From: Sipunculus nudus
Lineage: Eukaryota; Annelida; Sipuncula; Golfingiida; Sipunculidae
Direction of reading: 5' to 3'
Assembly: GCA_026874595.1 (NCBI GenBank)
Contig: CM049317.1
Coordinates: 51,543,618 to 51,607,617, forward strand
Length of the DNA stretch: 64,000 nucleotides
Shown: positions 23,207 to 35,336 of the stretch, piece after piece
Numbering within the stretch: the stretch's first letter is position 1
Layout of the letters: every line of letters begins with the position of its first letter
Notes under the pieces: model-generated
Seen by the model: only the letters and a program-made list of their open reading frames with translations
Told to the model about the DNA's origin: nothing
Database searches by the model: none
Made by a program: the position numbers and the translations under genes

Positions 23207-24244
23207 TTAAATGGCGTAAACTTGCTTCATTTTCTGCTGTGGCACGTTAATTAACCCTTGGGATTATTTTAAAAATTTCCAACCAATTAGAGTTTGAGCC
23301 TGTTTAAAATAACGCCAACAAAGTATGAAATGTAACCACGTGTTTCCTTTAACACTCGTCCTTTCATGAAATCCCTTCTTAATATACTCTTATTTATATT
23401 TGCATAATTCTGTTTAATCACTGTTAGTTAGAACTTTAAATATCATATGTATTACAAATTGTTTCTATAGTATAATTTATATCAATTAAGGGATGATTTT
23501 TTTTTATATATTAATCCGGAATGTTGTTATGCTGTCTTATAGGGTATGTTAAATTAATTAGGCAGATCTCCATTATTTTTTATCAATGCAAGTATTAAAT
23601 AATGCAACATGGTATATTCACAGGTTTCCTCTGGACTTATTAAACTTGCAATTTTTAAAAAAGCCGAAGATTCAATAATGACTCCGCTCCTAAATTTGTA
23701 ACGGTAGCTGTCACAACAGTCAGTGATATACATAACGCTTAGAACATGGCTTACTTGAGATCATCTTTTGTGAAAGTAGACTTGTATTTGATGATTCTTT
23801 AAAAAAATTGAAGTCGGCCTATTAACTGTTAAAGAAACAATTTTTGACTGGTTATAGTGGTTTAAATCATACAAGCCCTGTATTACTGTGTTCTTGTGTG
23901 TTCACATTGTGATATGAATATTTATCTTATTTATAATGTATCAGTTTTATAAAAAAATTCAAGGATGTGTAACTATAATTAATTAATGTCTTTGACAAAT
24001 AATAATCAACACTGTTCCCCTTTTAATTTTATGATAAATATTTTTATTTATTATATTGCCAGGTAAGTCTTTGTGACCTATAGTTTTGATATACACAAGC
24101 TTTCCTCAAATGAATATCAAAGTGACTTTGCATCATTGATAATTGGTAATGATATATATGGTCTTATGAAATACCAGTCCTGGTGTATGTTTTGTATATT
24201 GCAAAAGTGAACTAATGCAATGCAGTAGCCAGACCTTCATATGT

Positions 24245-24298
24245 GAGTGTGTGTGGGGGGGGGGGGGGGGGGGGGGGCTTGGGGGGGGGGGGGGGCTG
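24245..24298. repeat. GT/G homopolymer tract
   Basis: TGTGTG followed by over 40 G with three interruptions. The matching tract in copy 2 (32242-32275) is (TG)n plus about 17 G, so the locus is length-unstable. Confidence 0.85.
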
Positions 24299-25353
24299 CC
24301 AAGACATCGCATATGCCGTACATGTAGGGATTCAACGCGGCCATCCAGTTTGTCTGTCCAGGGGGTAGATCTGGTAGGCTAGTACCTAGTTCAAGGCACC
24401 AGGCATGGAAAAGCTAATGTTAGACTGAATTGCTTCATGACACTTTAACAAAAGTGTTGTCAACACTGAATGTGTGTGTTTGACTGGTGTAGAGCCTGAA
24501 CATTATGGAATAATGGAAGTTCTTTGAGGAAATGGAACTGATGTCAAATTTTAGTTCAGGTAACACCTGATGGTGGTGCACGTCATATCAACATTCGAAC
24601 CAGGGCCTACCCTTCTATGAGAAAAAACAACCCTCTATATCACCTGATGATCTGTTATTCATATATTAATCTTTAAATTGTTTGGATTGTGCTTTCTTAT
24701 GTCATTATTATGGTTCCTAGTTATGGTTGTCCATTCATGGTATTCCATTGAAAAATTCCCTGGTTTTCTTTCTGCTTTTTGTTATCCCTGTCATGTTTTT
24801 GCTGGACTTTTTTGCGTTTGTGTTTTAGCGTTATGAAAGTTTGTATAAATAAAAATTTGTATAAATGATAACCCTTTAACTAAAACGGGTGTTTTATACC
24901 AAGTGACGAAATGTTCATATAATTACATATAAAGCATGCATAAAATCTGTAAGTAACAATATAATATCACAGAATCCTAAAGAATGTATATCAGATTCAT
25001 TTGAAAAGGGATACAAGTATTTTCCATTAAATATACATAATTTTCATTTTAATTTACTTGTCTTAAAAAACGAAACAGGTAAAATAGAATGTCCCCCCAA
25101 AATGAAAGGAAATATGTGACAATTTAGATCCAAAAGTGACATATATATTGGTACGAAAATACCTTGTAAGAATTATTTATATCATCCATTTGAAACTAGA
25201 TGGGTTGAATTTCAGTTGAATAAATGGGATTGATTAATTATAGAATAATGCAAAAATGAAATAACTGGTTTCCTATTTCAAAATATTTATAGTCATATAG
25301 TGTAAGATAATATTTTGAATTAAAATAAAACATTTAAATAACCTTTGCTGCAG

Positions 25354-25860
25354 GTCACTCTTGTAATGGAGACAACGGTTATTATAAAGGCATCAAGATG
25401 TGAATGCAAAGCTGGAAATGGACATTGCAGCCACAGTGTGGGACTGTTATACCTACTTTGTCATTTCAATAAATTGGGCCGAAGGCTGTTCCACCAGTGC
25501 CCAGCAAGACATCGCTGCCACAGACATGGCACATACCACAGAGAACAGAAGGACTTTCACCTGAAGCAGTTCATTCTCTAGAAATATCTAAAATGGAACC
25601 TGAATCTAAGCCGAAAAAACGGCGAAAAGTGGCAGAGGAAGTGCTCCTAAACACATACTGTTCAATTCCACTGCCAATAGCATGTGTTTCTTCTTCAGAT
25701 TCCCTTATTATAAATTTAGATATTGTTACGGAACCTAATATCAACAGATCACGTATGCGTGATGACCACAAATTTTGTCAAGGAGATAAAAAAATCAGAT
25801 TCTGTAACACTAGGCAGCGTGAAATGTCTAGGGGAATGAATAAAGAAGTCAGTGGTTTTT
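25354..25860 (+). pseudogene. SWIM zinc-finger exon, copy 1 (frameshifted)
   Basis: The exon opens after CTTTGCTGCAG and codes the SWIM signature C-E-C-x6-H-C-S-H, where C-x-C...C-x-H are the zinc ligands. Relative to copy 2 one base is missing after 25480, so the frame shifts just downstream of the SWIM domain. It then continues open in another frame with a basic PKKRRKV-like stretch, which could be a nuclear localisation signal. The sequence runs on through the point where copy 2 carries an insert and is cut at 25860 by the LTR. SWIM domains mediate DNA or protein contacts; the host protein family is not identified. Confidence 0.65.
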
Positions 25861-26525
25861 TGTTAACAATTAACTATAATTTACTCTTTAAACAACCCTA
25901 ACATTACAATACACCAAATCACTACAACCACACAGTATAACAGCGGTATAACAACAAATCAATACAATCACACAGTAAAATAAACAAAAACCACGTACCA
26001 CTGTCACAATGATAAGTCCTTTAAAATGTATAAACCTGGCGAACAGTTCACACGAATTCTCTCGGAGGATAACAGTCCAATGTAAAGCTCTTGTAACAAT
26101 CAAGAAATTCAACTTGAGGCAGGCATTAAATTGTATAGAGTTAGTAAAAGTAGAAACCCTGAAATTGCTGGATAAATGGATAGGTCCCACACGTCTGTGT
26201 CCGCTGGAATATTCTCTCACATCACTCTGCTTTAAAACACAGCCCCCTATTTATAAATTCTCATCCAAAGCCGAGAATTTTACACTTTTCGAACAGTCTA
26301 AATAATCCAGCACAACATACAGTAAACGCGTTACAGGAATCATCTAGAAAAACATCGCTGTGTCCCAACATATTAGGGTTCAAACGTGAGCTCGCCCCGG
26401 CTCGGCCAGGCGAGAAAACCCCAAACTAGCATGTCAACGAGAGTTCAACCAGTGCGGATTAAACTGAGAGTGCAACTACAACACGAGTTACGCCTGTGTC
26501 ACAAAATAAAAGAGCACCTGTAACA
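25861..26525 (-). mobile_element. 3' LTR of a Gmr1-like Gypsy element
   Basis: The 665-bp block begins TGTTAACA and ends CTGTAACA on the plus strand, so it has TG...CA-type inverted ends. It is adjoined on the inner side by a polypurine tract. On the minus strand it holds TATAAATA (26255-26248) followed by AGGGGGCTGTG and a CCAGCGGACAC element at 26207-26197, a compact core promoter. Its outer edge coincides with the end of homology of repeat copy 1. Confidence 0.65.
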
Positions 26526-26538
26526 CTCCCCCTCCTGG
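26526..26538 (-). other. polypurine tract of the Gypsy element
   Basis: Minus strand CCAGGAGGGGGAG immediately precedes the LTR start TGTTACAG, the expected plus-strand primer position. Confidence 0.65.
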
Positions 26539-26646
26539 AAGAAAATAGAAAGTTTTCTCGGAAAATCACAATCACAAAATTTTTATAACATCTCAAAAAT
26601 CATCTTATTTACAACATTACATAAACATCTCGTTTACAACATTTCA

Positions 26647-27420
26647 TCAACATCTCGATAAACAATCAGCAAGCACATTGTCTTTCCCTTTAATTTGTTT
26701 GATTTCAAGGTTGCAATCTTGTAAGAACAAACTCCATCTCAACAATCTTTGATTTTTATACTTCAGCTTGTTCATGAACGTGAGGGGATTGTGATCACTG
26801 AAGACAATGATAGGCCTGACTGATGAAGTAACATAATCTTCAAAATGTTGCAACGCCAAAACCAAAGACAAACATTCTTTTTCAATGGTGAAGTAGTTTT
26901 TCTGGTTTGCATTAAACTTTCTTGTGAAATAACAAATTGGATGATCTATGCCATAATTGCCTTCCTGTAACAAGACAGCACCAGCAGCAGTATCACTAGC
27001 ATCTACAGCTAACTTGAAAGGTACAGAAAAGTCTGGAGCTGCGAAAACTGGTGAACTTTGCAGAATTGATTTCAAATTCTGAAATGCATTTTCACACTGA
27101 ACATTCCATACAAACTTTTGTTTCTTCTTTAACAAATTAGTCAAAGGTTCAGCTACAGCAGAAAAATCTGGACAAAACTTCAGTAGTAGTATACAACCAT
27201 ACCAAGAACGCAATATTTGCTTTTTGTTTTCTGGTCTAGGAAATGCAGAAATAGCACTTATCTTAGCATCAACAGGTTTTACCTGACCCTGCCCTACAAT
27301 ATGACCCAAAAATGTTACTTGTGCATGACAAAACTCATATTTTACTAAGTCGACGGTCAGACGTGCTTGACTGAGTCTATCGAAGAGGTCGCGAAGAAAT
27401 TGCAGATGTTTCTCCCAGGC
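26647..27420 (-). pseudogene. Gypsy RNase H with the end of reverse transcriptase
   Basis: An open 220-residue frame carries the Gypsy RT connection (FLGHIVG region), then DASDTAAGAVLLQ, FTIEKECLS, FSDHNPLTF and DNVLADCLSR. These are the catalytic D, E and D blocks of the RT-linked RNase H. It ends at a stop just before the polypurine tract, so RNase H is the last coding domain of the element. The upstream RT part is in a different frame across about 27420. Confidence 0.85.
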
Positions 27421-28040
27421 GCGCTTTACACGATAAGGTCATCAATATATGCGTGGCAGCCCTGAATGTCCTTGACAACCATATGAATAAGGCGCTGGAA
27501 CGTGGCTGGCGAGTTCTTTATGCTAAACGGCATGACTTTATTCTGGTACAGTCCTTGCGGCGTCACAAATACGGACACTTCTTTCGCTCGTTCTGTCAGC
27601 GGAACTTGCCTGAATCCTTTTAGCAAGTCAAACTTGGAGACATATCTGGAGCTACCGACTCTGTCAATACAATCATCGATCCTCGGAATCGGTTCAGTTC
27701 AGTTTTCGATAATCTGTGCACATACGGTAACTTCCATCAGGTTTTGGCACAAGAATACATGGTGAACTCCAATTACTGTTACTAGGTTCAATAAAATCAT
27801 TGTCCAGCAAATATTGAATCTCATCCTGTAGATACTTTTTGCTTTTTTGGATTCAGTCTATAAGAATGTTGCTTGACTGCGCTTGCCTCGCCAACATCGA
27901 CGTCATGGCACAATATGTTAGTTCGCGTTTGAACGTCACTAAACAAATGTTTATGATTCCGCAGCAGGTTTTTGAGGTCTTGTTGTTGTTGTGCGGTAAG
28001 GTGTGACAGTTTGGCATCCAGGTAGTTAAGCATGTCTGAG
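27421..28040 (-). pseudogene. Gypsy reverse transcriptase fragments
   Basis: The N-terminal piece (28033-27821) has a HLFSD..TRTN..HD segment typical of the start of Gypsy RT. The 27626-27426 piece has FRQVPL, VMPFSIKNSPATFQ and the catalytic Y-I-D-D. A stop and frameshift follow the YIDD box directly, and the middle part is also out of frame. The copy is therefore inactive. Confidence 0.85.
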
Positions 28041-28131
28041 TTTTTCAGTGGTATTGTTCCACACTGAATGTCTACATCACACTTACAATCAGTATCTACT
28101 TTAACTGGGTCAGGGTCAGTGTTAACACAAT

Positions 28132-29348
28132 TTACAGAGTAACATTATGTACAACATTTGAAGTGCTATTTTTGTCATAATATGGTTTCAACATGTTAAC
28201 ATGGCACAGTTGTTTCTTCATACGCCTATCTGGTGTCAGCAGTATGTCATTTAAATTACTGACTTTCTTGTCAACAATGTAAGGACCAAAATACCTAGCT
28301 TGGAGAGGTCTGCAGGGGTTAGGAAGTAAGGCAAGGACCTTTTCACCAGGCTCAAACGTCCTACTTACAGTGTGCTTGTCATACTTTGTTTTCATTTTAC
28401 TTTATGCAGATTTTAAATTTGACTTTGCCATTTCACAAGCATTGAGTAGTTTAGTGCGAAAGTCTGAGACATACTGCATTAAACTAAGAGAATCAGGATT
28501 TTTACACAAGAGCTTTTCTTTAAGCAGTTTCAATGGAAGTTCAGTTCCCGGTCCATGTCCGAAAACCAGTTCAAAGGGACTGAAACCCAAGGACTCTTGA
28601 AAGGATTCTCTGACAGCAAAAAGCAATAGGTGGATTCCTTCATCCCAGTCTTTCTGTGTGTCATAGCAATAGTTCTGATGTTTTTTTAATGTCTAGTGAA
28701 AACGCTCGAGGGCGCCCTGACTTTCAGGATGGTATGGCGAAGAGCTGTACTGTTTTATACCTAGCTCAAGCTTCTGGAATAAGCCAGACATAAAATAAGA
28801 CCCTTGGTCTGACTGGACGGATTTTGGTGATCCAAAATTTAAAAAAAAAAATTTGGTCAGAGCTTTGACAACACTTTTGGCATTAAATTTGGGCAATGGT
28901 TTTGCCTCAGGGAACCTGGTAGATGCGCACATAACTGTCAGCAAGTATTCATGTCCAGATTTTGTTTTGGGCAGTGGTCAAACACAGTCAGCAATAATCC
29001 TACTGTGGCCTAAGGAGGATTCTGATTGGGCTTGCCTACCATCTGTCATGTATGACATGATTTACAATATTGTACAACATCTTTCCTCAGGTTAGGCCAA
29101 TAGAAGTGTGTACTAACTTTCTGATAAGTTTTATTTATATCTAAATAGCAAGACAAAGGAACTTCATGTGCCATGCTTAGAATTTCATTGCGAAAGCTTT
29201 TCGGCATTACTATTTGATGTTTAATGGCCCACTCATCATCAGCGCATACATCAGGTGGTCGCCATTTACGCATAAACACTCCATTTTTGACATAGAAACA
29301 AACTGGGTTCTGTGACAGTTCATCTTTAGAAACTGCCCTTGGAAACAA
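28132..29348 (-). pseudogene. Gypsy integrase, located upstream of RT
   Basis: In order on the minus strand: the H-H-C-C zinc domain (AHEVPLS...HFYWP...YCKSCH, 29348-29046), catalytic core with SDQGS and SPYHPESQGALERF (28944-28693), FSPFELVFG (28626-28402), and a GPY-type C-terminal module (YFGPYIV...CHVNMLKPYYD, 28395-28132). Several frameshifts separate the parts. The position before RT, not after RNase H, is the notable feature. It matches the gene order known for the Gmr1 group of Metaviridae. Confidence 0.85.
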
Positions 29349-29471
29349 ACAGGAAATTTAATGGTCCTTATACTGTTCGTGATAAGTTCTGACCTTGAAA
29401 ATGCTGTATCCTGTACGGGTGAGTCGTTAGTCGCGTCACTAGTGACTCCCAGAGTGTTATTATCTGGACCA

Positions 29472-30015
29472 TTATCCTGATGTGTTTTTCTTGGCCATAG
29501 ATCTAGTTACAGCACATGAAGGACACAAACCAAGGACACCTTCAACATCATTGCCTAGTAGCAACAGAATTCCCTTGAAGAGTAAAGTAGTTCTTATGCC
29601 CAGAGAATATTCCCAGAAATCAAATCTGACTATAAATGTATGCTGTGAAACGGGACTGAAGTGTGCTTGTCTGAAATACTCATTAACAAGTGCATGTGCA
29701 ACAGTAAAATACCTTTTAGAAAATAGCAAAGTGTTTGCTAACATAAGAGTCTGGCCTGAACCAGTGTCCCTCAAAATTCTAACAGGGGTAGAATCTGAAA
29801 AATCACTTGAAAGTGATACAAAACCATCATGTATGAATGGCTCAAATAACTCCATTTCAGAGTCAGGAGAGAAATCTACTACTTCAGCTTCATCAAACAA
29901 AGAACTGACATTGACAGTGTCAGTCATAAACTCTTTCTCAGAGTCATTTAAGGAATCTACATCCTTTTTATCATCAAACTCCTCATGGTAGTCAACAAAG
30001 GAATTTTCCTCTGCA
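29472..30015 (-). pseudogene. Gypsy aspartic protease region
   Basis: An acidic linker is followed by R-D-T-G-S-G at about 29771-29760, the retropepsin active-site signature, and a flap-like continuation. The frame runs a little into repeat copy 2 at its N-terminus, which is fortuitous. Gag and the 5' LTR are missing because the element is cut where copy 2 begins. Confidence 0.7.
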
Positions 30016-32241
30016 GTATCAAGAGAGTAATTTACCAACAATTTCCATGTTCAGGCAAACATGTTAGCCTGGTTTAATTCAACAGTCATGAAACACACCG
30101 AACAAACCCGTTTGGTGGCAAGATATATGTACCTCATGGGGATGTATCACTTAAGAAAACATAGTTGTTTTCCGACATATTTGTTTTATGTCCTATAGAA
30201 GAATAAGCGGCCTTTTTTGAACATTTATAAAGATGATCTTGGAACATGTACGCATGCATAAATCATGAGAAAAGGAAGTGTTCATGTTTCATAATGGAAG
30301 TTCTCTGGGAATTCAACTGCTACCGACTTCACTGGCGTCATTAATTGGAGAATCAGCCTCAACAGGACATGGCAACATTACTTTGCAAGCCACAAGGAAG
30401 TGGATAAGAAGGGAAGGGTACAGGGGAGTCATAAACGACTCTGCAACAAAGAGACAAAAGCTGTACCTGTCTTTTCCTGATTTTGTGCTGTCACTTTTAG
30501 CTGATTTCAACACAAATTTTTAGGTGTATATCCTAATATAATTGTTATTGAAAAAATAAGATATAATCTAATGTATGGATTTTTGCTGCTAACAGCTGTA
30601 CTGAAGCCACGTATTTCAGATCTGTGAGAAGTCAACTTCAAGAGCAGGAGTGATCAGTACACGAATGTAGATCTGAATATAGGCAGTGTCACCAGGGCAA
30701 ATCTCTCGGAGTCTGAGGATGATCTTGCAGATCCAGCTCACAACATTCTACTGGTATTTTGCCTCCGTTGATTTATTATAATATTTTTTAAGGAAAAAGT
30801 ATAGCATAATTGAATCCTGCTTGGATTTCTAAATTGCAACACAATGTAGCATGGATTGATGTCGGATACTAATTTAATACTCCCTATTCACGGCGCGTCA
30901 ATGTTGAACTGAGAACGAGGCTTGGAAGGCCGGTTCCGCTACCTGGAGTGGTAATCTTGAACATTTACCACCAATAAACCAAGAAATCGTTGAAAAATTG
31001 GCACATGATACAGCAAGGATCCAAAAACAACAGAAGGGTTACAGTAACTGTATAGAAGGTTATATTCATGATGCTGAAGGTATGCTACATGGAACCATCA
31101 AATGACCCTATTATCGCCCAAAGAAGGCCGGGGAATTCCCATTAATCACTCGACTTTCTGGCCACATTTTGAATTCAGTAAAAGCTACTGGTTAACTGAT
31201 ATTTTAAATGGATTAAAATTGCTTCATATTCTGCCGTGGCACGTTAATTAACCCTTGGGATTATTTTTTATATTTTCAACCAATTAGAGTTTGAGCCTGT
31301 TTAAAAATAACGCAAACAAAGTATGAAATGTAACCCCGTGTTTCCTTGAACACTCGTTCTTTCATGAAATGCCTTCCTAATATACTCTCATTAAAATTTG
31401 CATAATTCTGTTTAATCACTGTTAGTTAGAACTTTAAATATCATATGTATTACAAATTGTTTCTATAGTATGATATATATCAATTAAGGGCTGATTTTTT
31501 TTTATATATAAATCCGGAATGTTGTTGTGCTGTCTTATAGGGTATGTTAAATTAATTGGGCAGATCTCCATTATTTTTATCAATGCAAGTAATAAATAAT
31601 GCAACATGGTATATTCACAGGTTTCCTCTGGACTTATTAAACTTGCAATTTTTAAAAAAGCCGAAGATTCAATAATGACTCCGCTCCTAAATTTGTAACG
31701 GTAGCTGTCACAACAGTCAGTGATATACATAACGCTTAGAACATCGCTTACTTGAGATCATCTTTTGTGAAAGTAGACTTGTATTTGATGATTCTTTAAA
31801 ACAATTGAAGTCGGCCTATTAACTGTTAAAAAAACAATTTTTGACTGGTTATAGTGGTTTAAATCATACAAGCCCTGTATTACTGTGTCCTTGTGTGTTC
31901 ACATTGTGATATGAATATTTATCTTATTTATAATGTATCAGTTTTATAAAAATAAATTCAAGGATGTGTAACTATAATTTATTTATGACTTTGACAAATA
32001 ATAATCAACACAGTTCCCAATTTAATTTTATGATAAATATTTTTATTTATTATATTGCCAGGTAAGTCTTTGTGACCTATAGTTTTGATATACACAAGCT
32101 TTCCTCAAATGAATATCAAAGTGACCTTGCATCATTGATAATTGGTAATGATATATATGGTCTTATGAAATACCAGTACTGGTGTATGTTTTGTATATTG
32201 CAAAAGTGAACTAATGCAATGCAGTAGCCAGACCTTCATAT

Positions 32242-32275
32242 GTGTGTGTGTGTGTGTGTGGGGGGGGGGGGGGGG
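32242..32275. repeat. (TG)n(G)n tract
   Basis: Counterpart of the G tract of copy 1; nine TG units followed by about 17 G. Confidence 0.9.
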
Positions 32276-33333
32276 TCCCAAGACATCGCATATGCCGTAC
32301 ATGTAATGATTCAACGCGGCCATCCAGTTTGTCTGTCCAGGGGGTAGATCTGGTAGGCTAATACTTAGCTCAAGGCACCAGGCATGGAAAAGCTAATGTT
32401 AGACTGAATTGCTTCATGACACTTTAACAAAAGTGTTGTCAACACTGAATGTGTGTGTTTGACTAGTGTAGAGCCTGAACATTTTGGCATAATGGAAGTT
32501 CTGCGACGAAATGGAATTGATGTCAAATTTTAGTTCAGGTAACACCTGATTGTGGTGCACGTCATATCAACATTCGAACCAGGGCCTACCCTTCTATGAG
32601 AAAAAACAACCCTCTATATCACCTGATGTTCTGTTATTCATATATTAATCTTTAAATTGTTTGGATTGTGCTTTCTTTTGTCATTATTATGGTTCCTAGT
32701 TATGGTTGTCCATTCATGGTATTCCATTGAAAAATTCCCTGGTTTTCTTTCTGCTTTTTGTTATCTCTGTCATGTTTTTGCTGGACTTTTTTGCGTTTAT
32801 GTTTTAGCGTAATGAAAGAGTATGTAAAAATAAAAATTTGTATAAATGATAACCTTTTAACTAAAACGGGTGTTTTATACCAAGTGACTAAATGTTCATA
32901 TAATTACATATAAAGCATGCATAAAATCTGTAAGTAACAATATATTATCACAGAATCCTAAAGAATGTATATCAGATTCATTTGAAAAGGGATACAAGTA
33001 TTTTCCATTAAATATACATAATTTTCATTTTAATTTACTTGTCTTAAAAACGAAACAGGTAAAATAGAATGTGCCCCCAAAATGAAAGGAAAGATGTGAC
33101 AATTCAGATCCAAAAGTGACGTATATATTGGTACGAAGATACCTTGTAAAAATTATTTATATCATCTATTTGAAACTAGATGGGTTGAATTTCAGTTGAA
33201 TAAAGGGGACTGATTAATTATAGAATAATGCAAAAATGAAATAACTGGTTTCCTATTTCAAAATATTAATAGTCATATAGTGTAAGATAATATTTTGAAT
33301 TAAAATAAAACATTTAAATAACCTTTACTGCAG

Positions 33334-33762
33334 GTCACTCTTGTAATGGAGGCAACTGTTATTATAAAGGCATCAAGATGTGAATGCAAAGCTGGAAATG
33401 GACATTGCAGCCACAGTGTGGGACTGTTATACCTACTTTGTCATTTCAATAAATTGGGCCTGAAGGCTGTTCCACCAGTGCCCAGCAAGACATCGCTGCC
33501 ACAGACATGGCACATACCACAGAGAACAGGAGGGCTTTCACCAAAAGCAGTTCATTCTCTAGAAATATCTAAAATGGAACCTGAATCTAAGCCGACAAAA
33601 CGGCGGCGAAAAGTGGCAGAGGAAGTGCTCCCAAACACATACTGTCCAATTCCACTGCCAATACCATGTGTTTCTTTTTCAGATTCCCTTATTATAAATT
33701 TAGATATGATCTGCAGTGATGCCCAAAATTTAAAACTTGGGATATCCCTGAGGATATCGTGA
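33334..33762 (+). CDS. SWIM zinc-finger exon, copy 2 (open)
   Basis: After acceptor CTTTACTGCAG the frame is open for about 142 residues: SWIM motif C-E-C-x6-H-C-S-H-S-V-G near the N-terminus, a Pro-rich linker with PQTWHIPQR, then a basic PTKRRRKV stretch. No stop or shift interrupts the part aligned with copy 1. The upstream exons of the same repeat contain stops, so it is unclear if a full protein is made. Many invertebrate SWIM proteins of unknown role are encoded by repeat-like multigene families; this looks like one, or part of a transposon gene. Confidence 0.6.
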   Translation, partial: VTLVMEATVIIKASRCECKAGNGHCSHSVGLLYLLCHFNKLGLKAVPPVPSKTSLPQTWHIPQRTGGLSPKAVHSLEISKMEPESKPTKRRRKVAEEVLPNTYCPIPLPIPCVSFSDSLIINLDMICSDAQNLKLGISLRIS

Positions 33763-34985
33763 TGTGCAACAGAAAATTCGGCTCAGTCTCTCAGGGATCA
33801 GCATTATCATATCATTCCCACAAACACAACATATTATAAACCCTTCCTACACAACCCACCTACCCTTCCTTCCCACAACAACCTTCTTGTTACCATACTG
33901 CGTATGGTCAGTCTGAGAATGATACATTTATGGGTCTTCATGCGAGTGTTACATTCTCCTTTGAACTAGAAAGACAGACACAGCGTAAAAAACCGCTAAA
34001 CATCTTCTAAATATAAAGATATTTATTCAAGAAAGGGTGACTATGCAAGCTAGGCATCAACACTCCTTAAAGGCAAGACTGTACAAACAGCACCTATGCA
34101 ATATGGCATAAAGCATGAGCCAGAAGCACTGGTTGCAATATTTATACATGTGGATTTGTTATCAATCCAAGTTCTCCTCATCTTGAACAGCACCAGATAG
34201 AAAGGTGTACTATAATGACTGTTCTCATCATTTTGGTCTGCTGGAAATCAAATGTCCAGACAAAGACTCTTTTGTTGACTGCCAGTATTTAGTTAAATTG
34301 AAAATGGGAACTGCAAACTAAAACACACTCATCAGTACTTCTTTAAGGTGATGGGGTAGATGGCTTTAACTGGCACTGATTGCTAATTTTTTTTTTTGTT
34401 GAATGCAGAGAGGATTATCATTTCGAACGGATACAGTTTGATGAAGACTTGTGGTTTGAAATCGAATCGTCCCTTGACAAATTTTTCTGTATTTTTTTTA
34501 CCTGCCATCTGTAAAACCAACTCAGTTAAACTGAATGTAACCGTTATTAACTGTCATATATTATGAAACAAGTTTTTTTTCATGTTTGAAACTGTTCATG
34601 TATGTTGTTTGTGACTGAACGTAAAGGCTGAAAATTGTTATCATACACAAATGTAGAGATGCATTCCCTAAAATATAAATTTTATCCATTTCCTTCATAA
34701 ATAAATGTCGAGTAATGTCCCTGTAGGTACCTGAGATTATTGCAGTTCAGTTTTAGTGACTGAACTTAAGTGCACAGTGTGCAACTTACAGTGTTACATA
34801 TACACAAAACATTTGGAGGACATCTGAGCTCCAAGACACTCTGCATTTTGAAAATTGTTAGCGTGTTCCATAATTTTTATAATATATAATAAATCATATA
34901 AGATGAGCTATCTATGTTCAATGGCATGTGATTTTTTTATTAGAATTTAATCAACTGACGGGTCTGATGTATTTTTGTCAGACCA
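33706..34985. other. 1.28-kb block present only in repeat copy 2
   Basis: Copy 1 runs directly from TTTAGATAT to TGTTACGGAACC. Copy 2 has this block between the two halves. No ORF, terminal repeat or intron consensus (no GT at the left edge) is seen, so it is either an insertion of unknown type or ancestral sequence deleted from copy 1. Confidence 0.6.
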
Positions 34986-35233
34986 ATGTTACTGAACCTA
35001 ATAATAACAGATCACGTTATCGTGATGAGTCTAGGAGAATGAGCAAAGAAGTCAGTGTTTTTTTTATAACAGATAATTCAATAATTAAACGAGACTTACC
35101 TAAGTCGAAGTTTGATGGGAATTCTGTCGATCCTGGAGTATGTAGAGATCATGTGAGAGAGCGCCAGTCCACTGTTCCTATGAGGCAAATTTTAGAGATG
35201 CACATGCTAATTCGGGCAGGGAGAGCTTACTAA
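34986..35233 (+). pseudogene. continuation of the SWIM-repeat ORF
   Basis: The frame resumes the copy 1-like sequence (EPN-NRSR..DE). After the homology ends it reads on through the left arm of an inverted repeat to a stop at 35231-35233. The final part (MRQILEMHMLIRAGR) has no recognised family. Probably not a functional exon as it stands. Confidence 0.3.
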
Positions 35234-35336
35234 TATTGAGCAAGGGTGGGCACATGATCTCTGCAGACTCCAGGATCGACAGAATTCCCATCAAACTTCG
35301 ACTTAGGTAATTCTCGTTTAATTATTGAATTCGGTC
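35069..35336. repeat. ~85-bp inverted repeat with ~90-bp spacer
   Basis: The left arm 35069-35157 and right arm 35248-35336 are reverse complements with about three mismatches (core: CTAAGTCGAAGTTTGATGGG). The structure sits between the end of SWIM repeat copy 2 and the tyrosine recombinase of the DIRS-like element. It could be the terminal or internal complementary region of that element. Confidence 0.75.

Larger units (their letters stand above)
21728..25860 (+). repeat. large direct repeat, copy 1 (SWIM-containing)
   Basis: Starts at CAGTATCAAGAGAGTAATTT and aligns nearly base for base with 30016-35060, with about 95% identity by eye in inspected blocks. Differences: copy 1 retains about 280 bp (22256-22534) absent from copy 2. 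It has a private tandem duplication at about 23126-23200 and lacks the 1.28-kb block found in copy 2. Exon-like remnants include 21949-22161 (GIQLLPTSLASLIGESAST block) and 22910-23090. A long G tract lies at 24252-24296. Homology ends at 25860, where a Gypsy LTR begins. Confidence 0.8.
30016..35060 (+). repeat. large direct repeat, copy 2 (SWIM-containing)
   Basis: Counterpart of 21728-25860, starting at the same base (CAGTATCAAGAGAG). It lacks the 280-bp block and the tandem duplication of copy 1. It carries an extra 1.28 kb at 33706-34985. After that block homology resumes with CTGAACCTAAT and the AACAGATCACG segment, and runs to the ...AAGAAGTCAGTG T-run at about 35057. Confidence 0.8.

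Noticed and set aside
24245-24298. CRISPR- or regulatory-like G-rich block
   Set aside because: A homopolymer with length variation between the two repeat copies; likely slippage or assembly noise.
29482-29991. 169-aa plus-strand Ser-rich ORF
   Set aside because: Antisense shadow of the Gypsy protease region.
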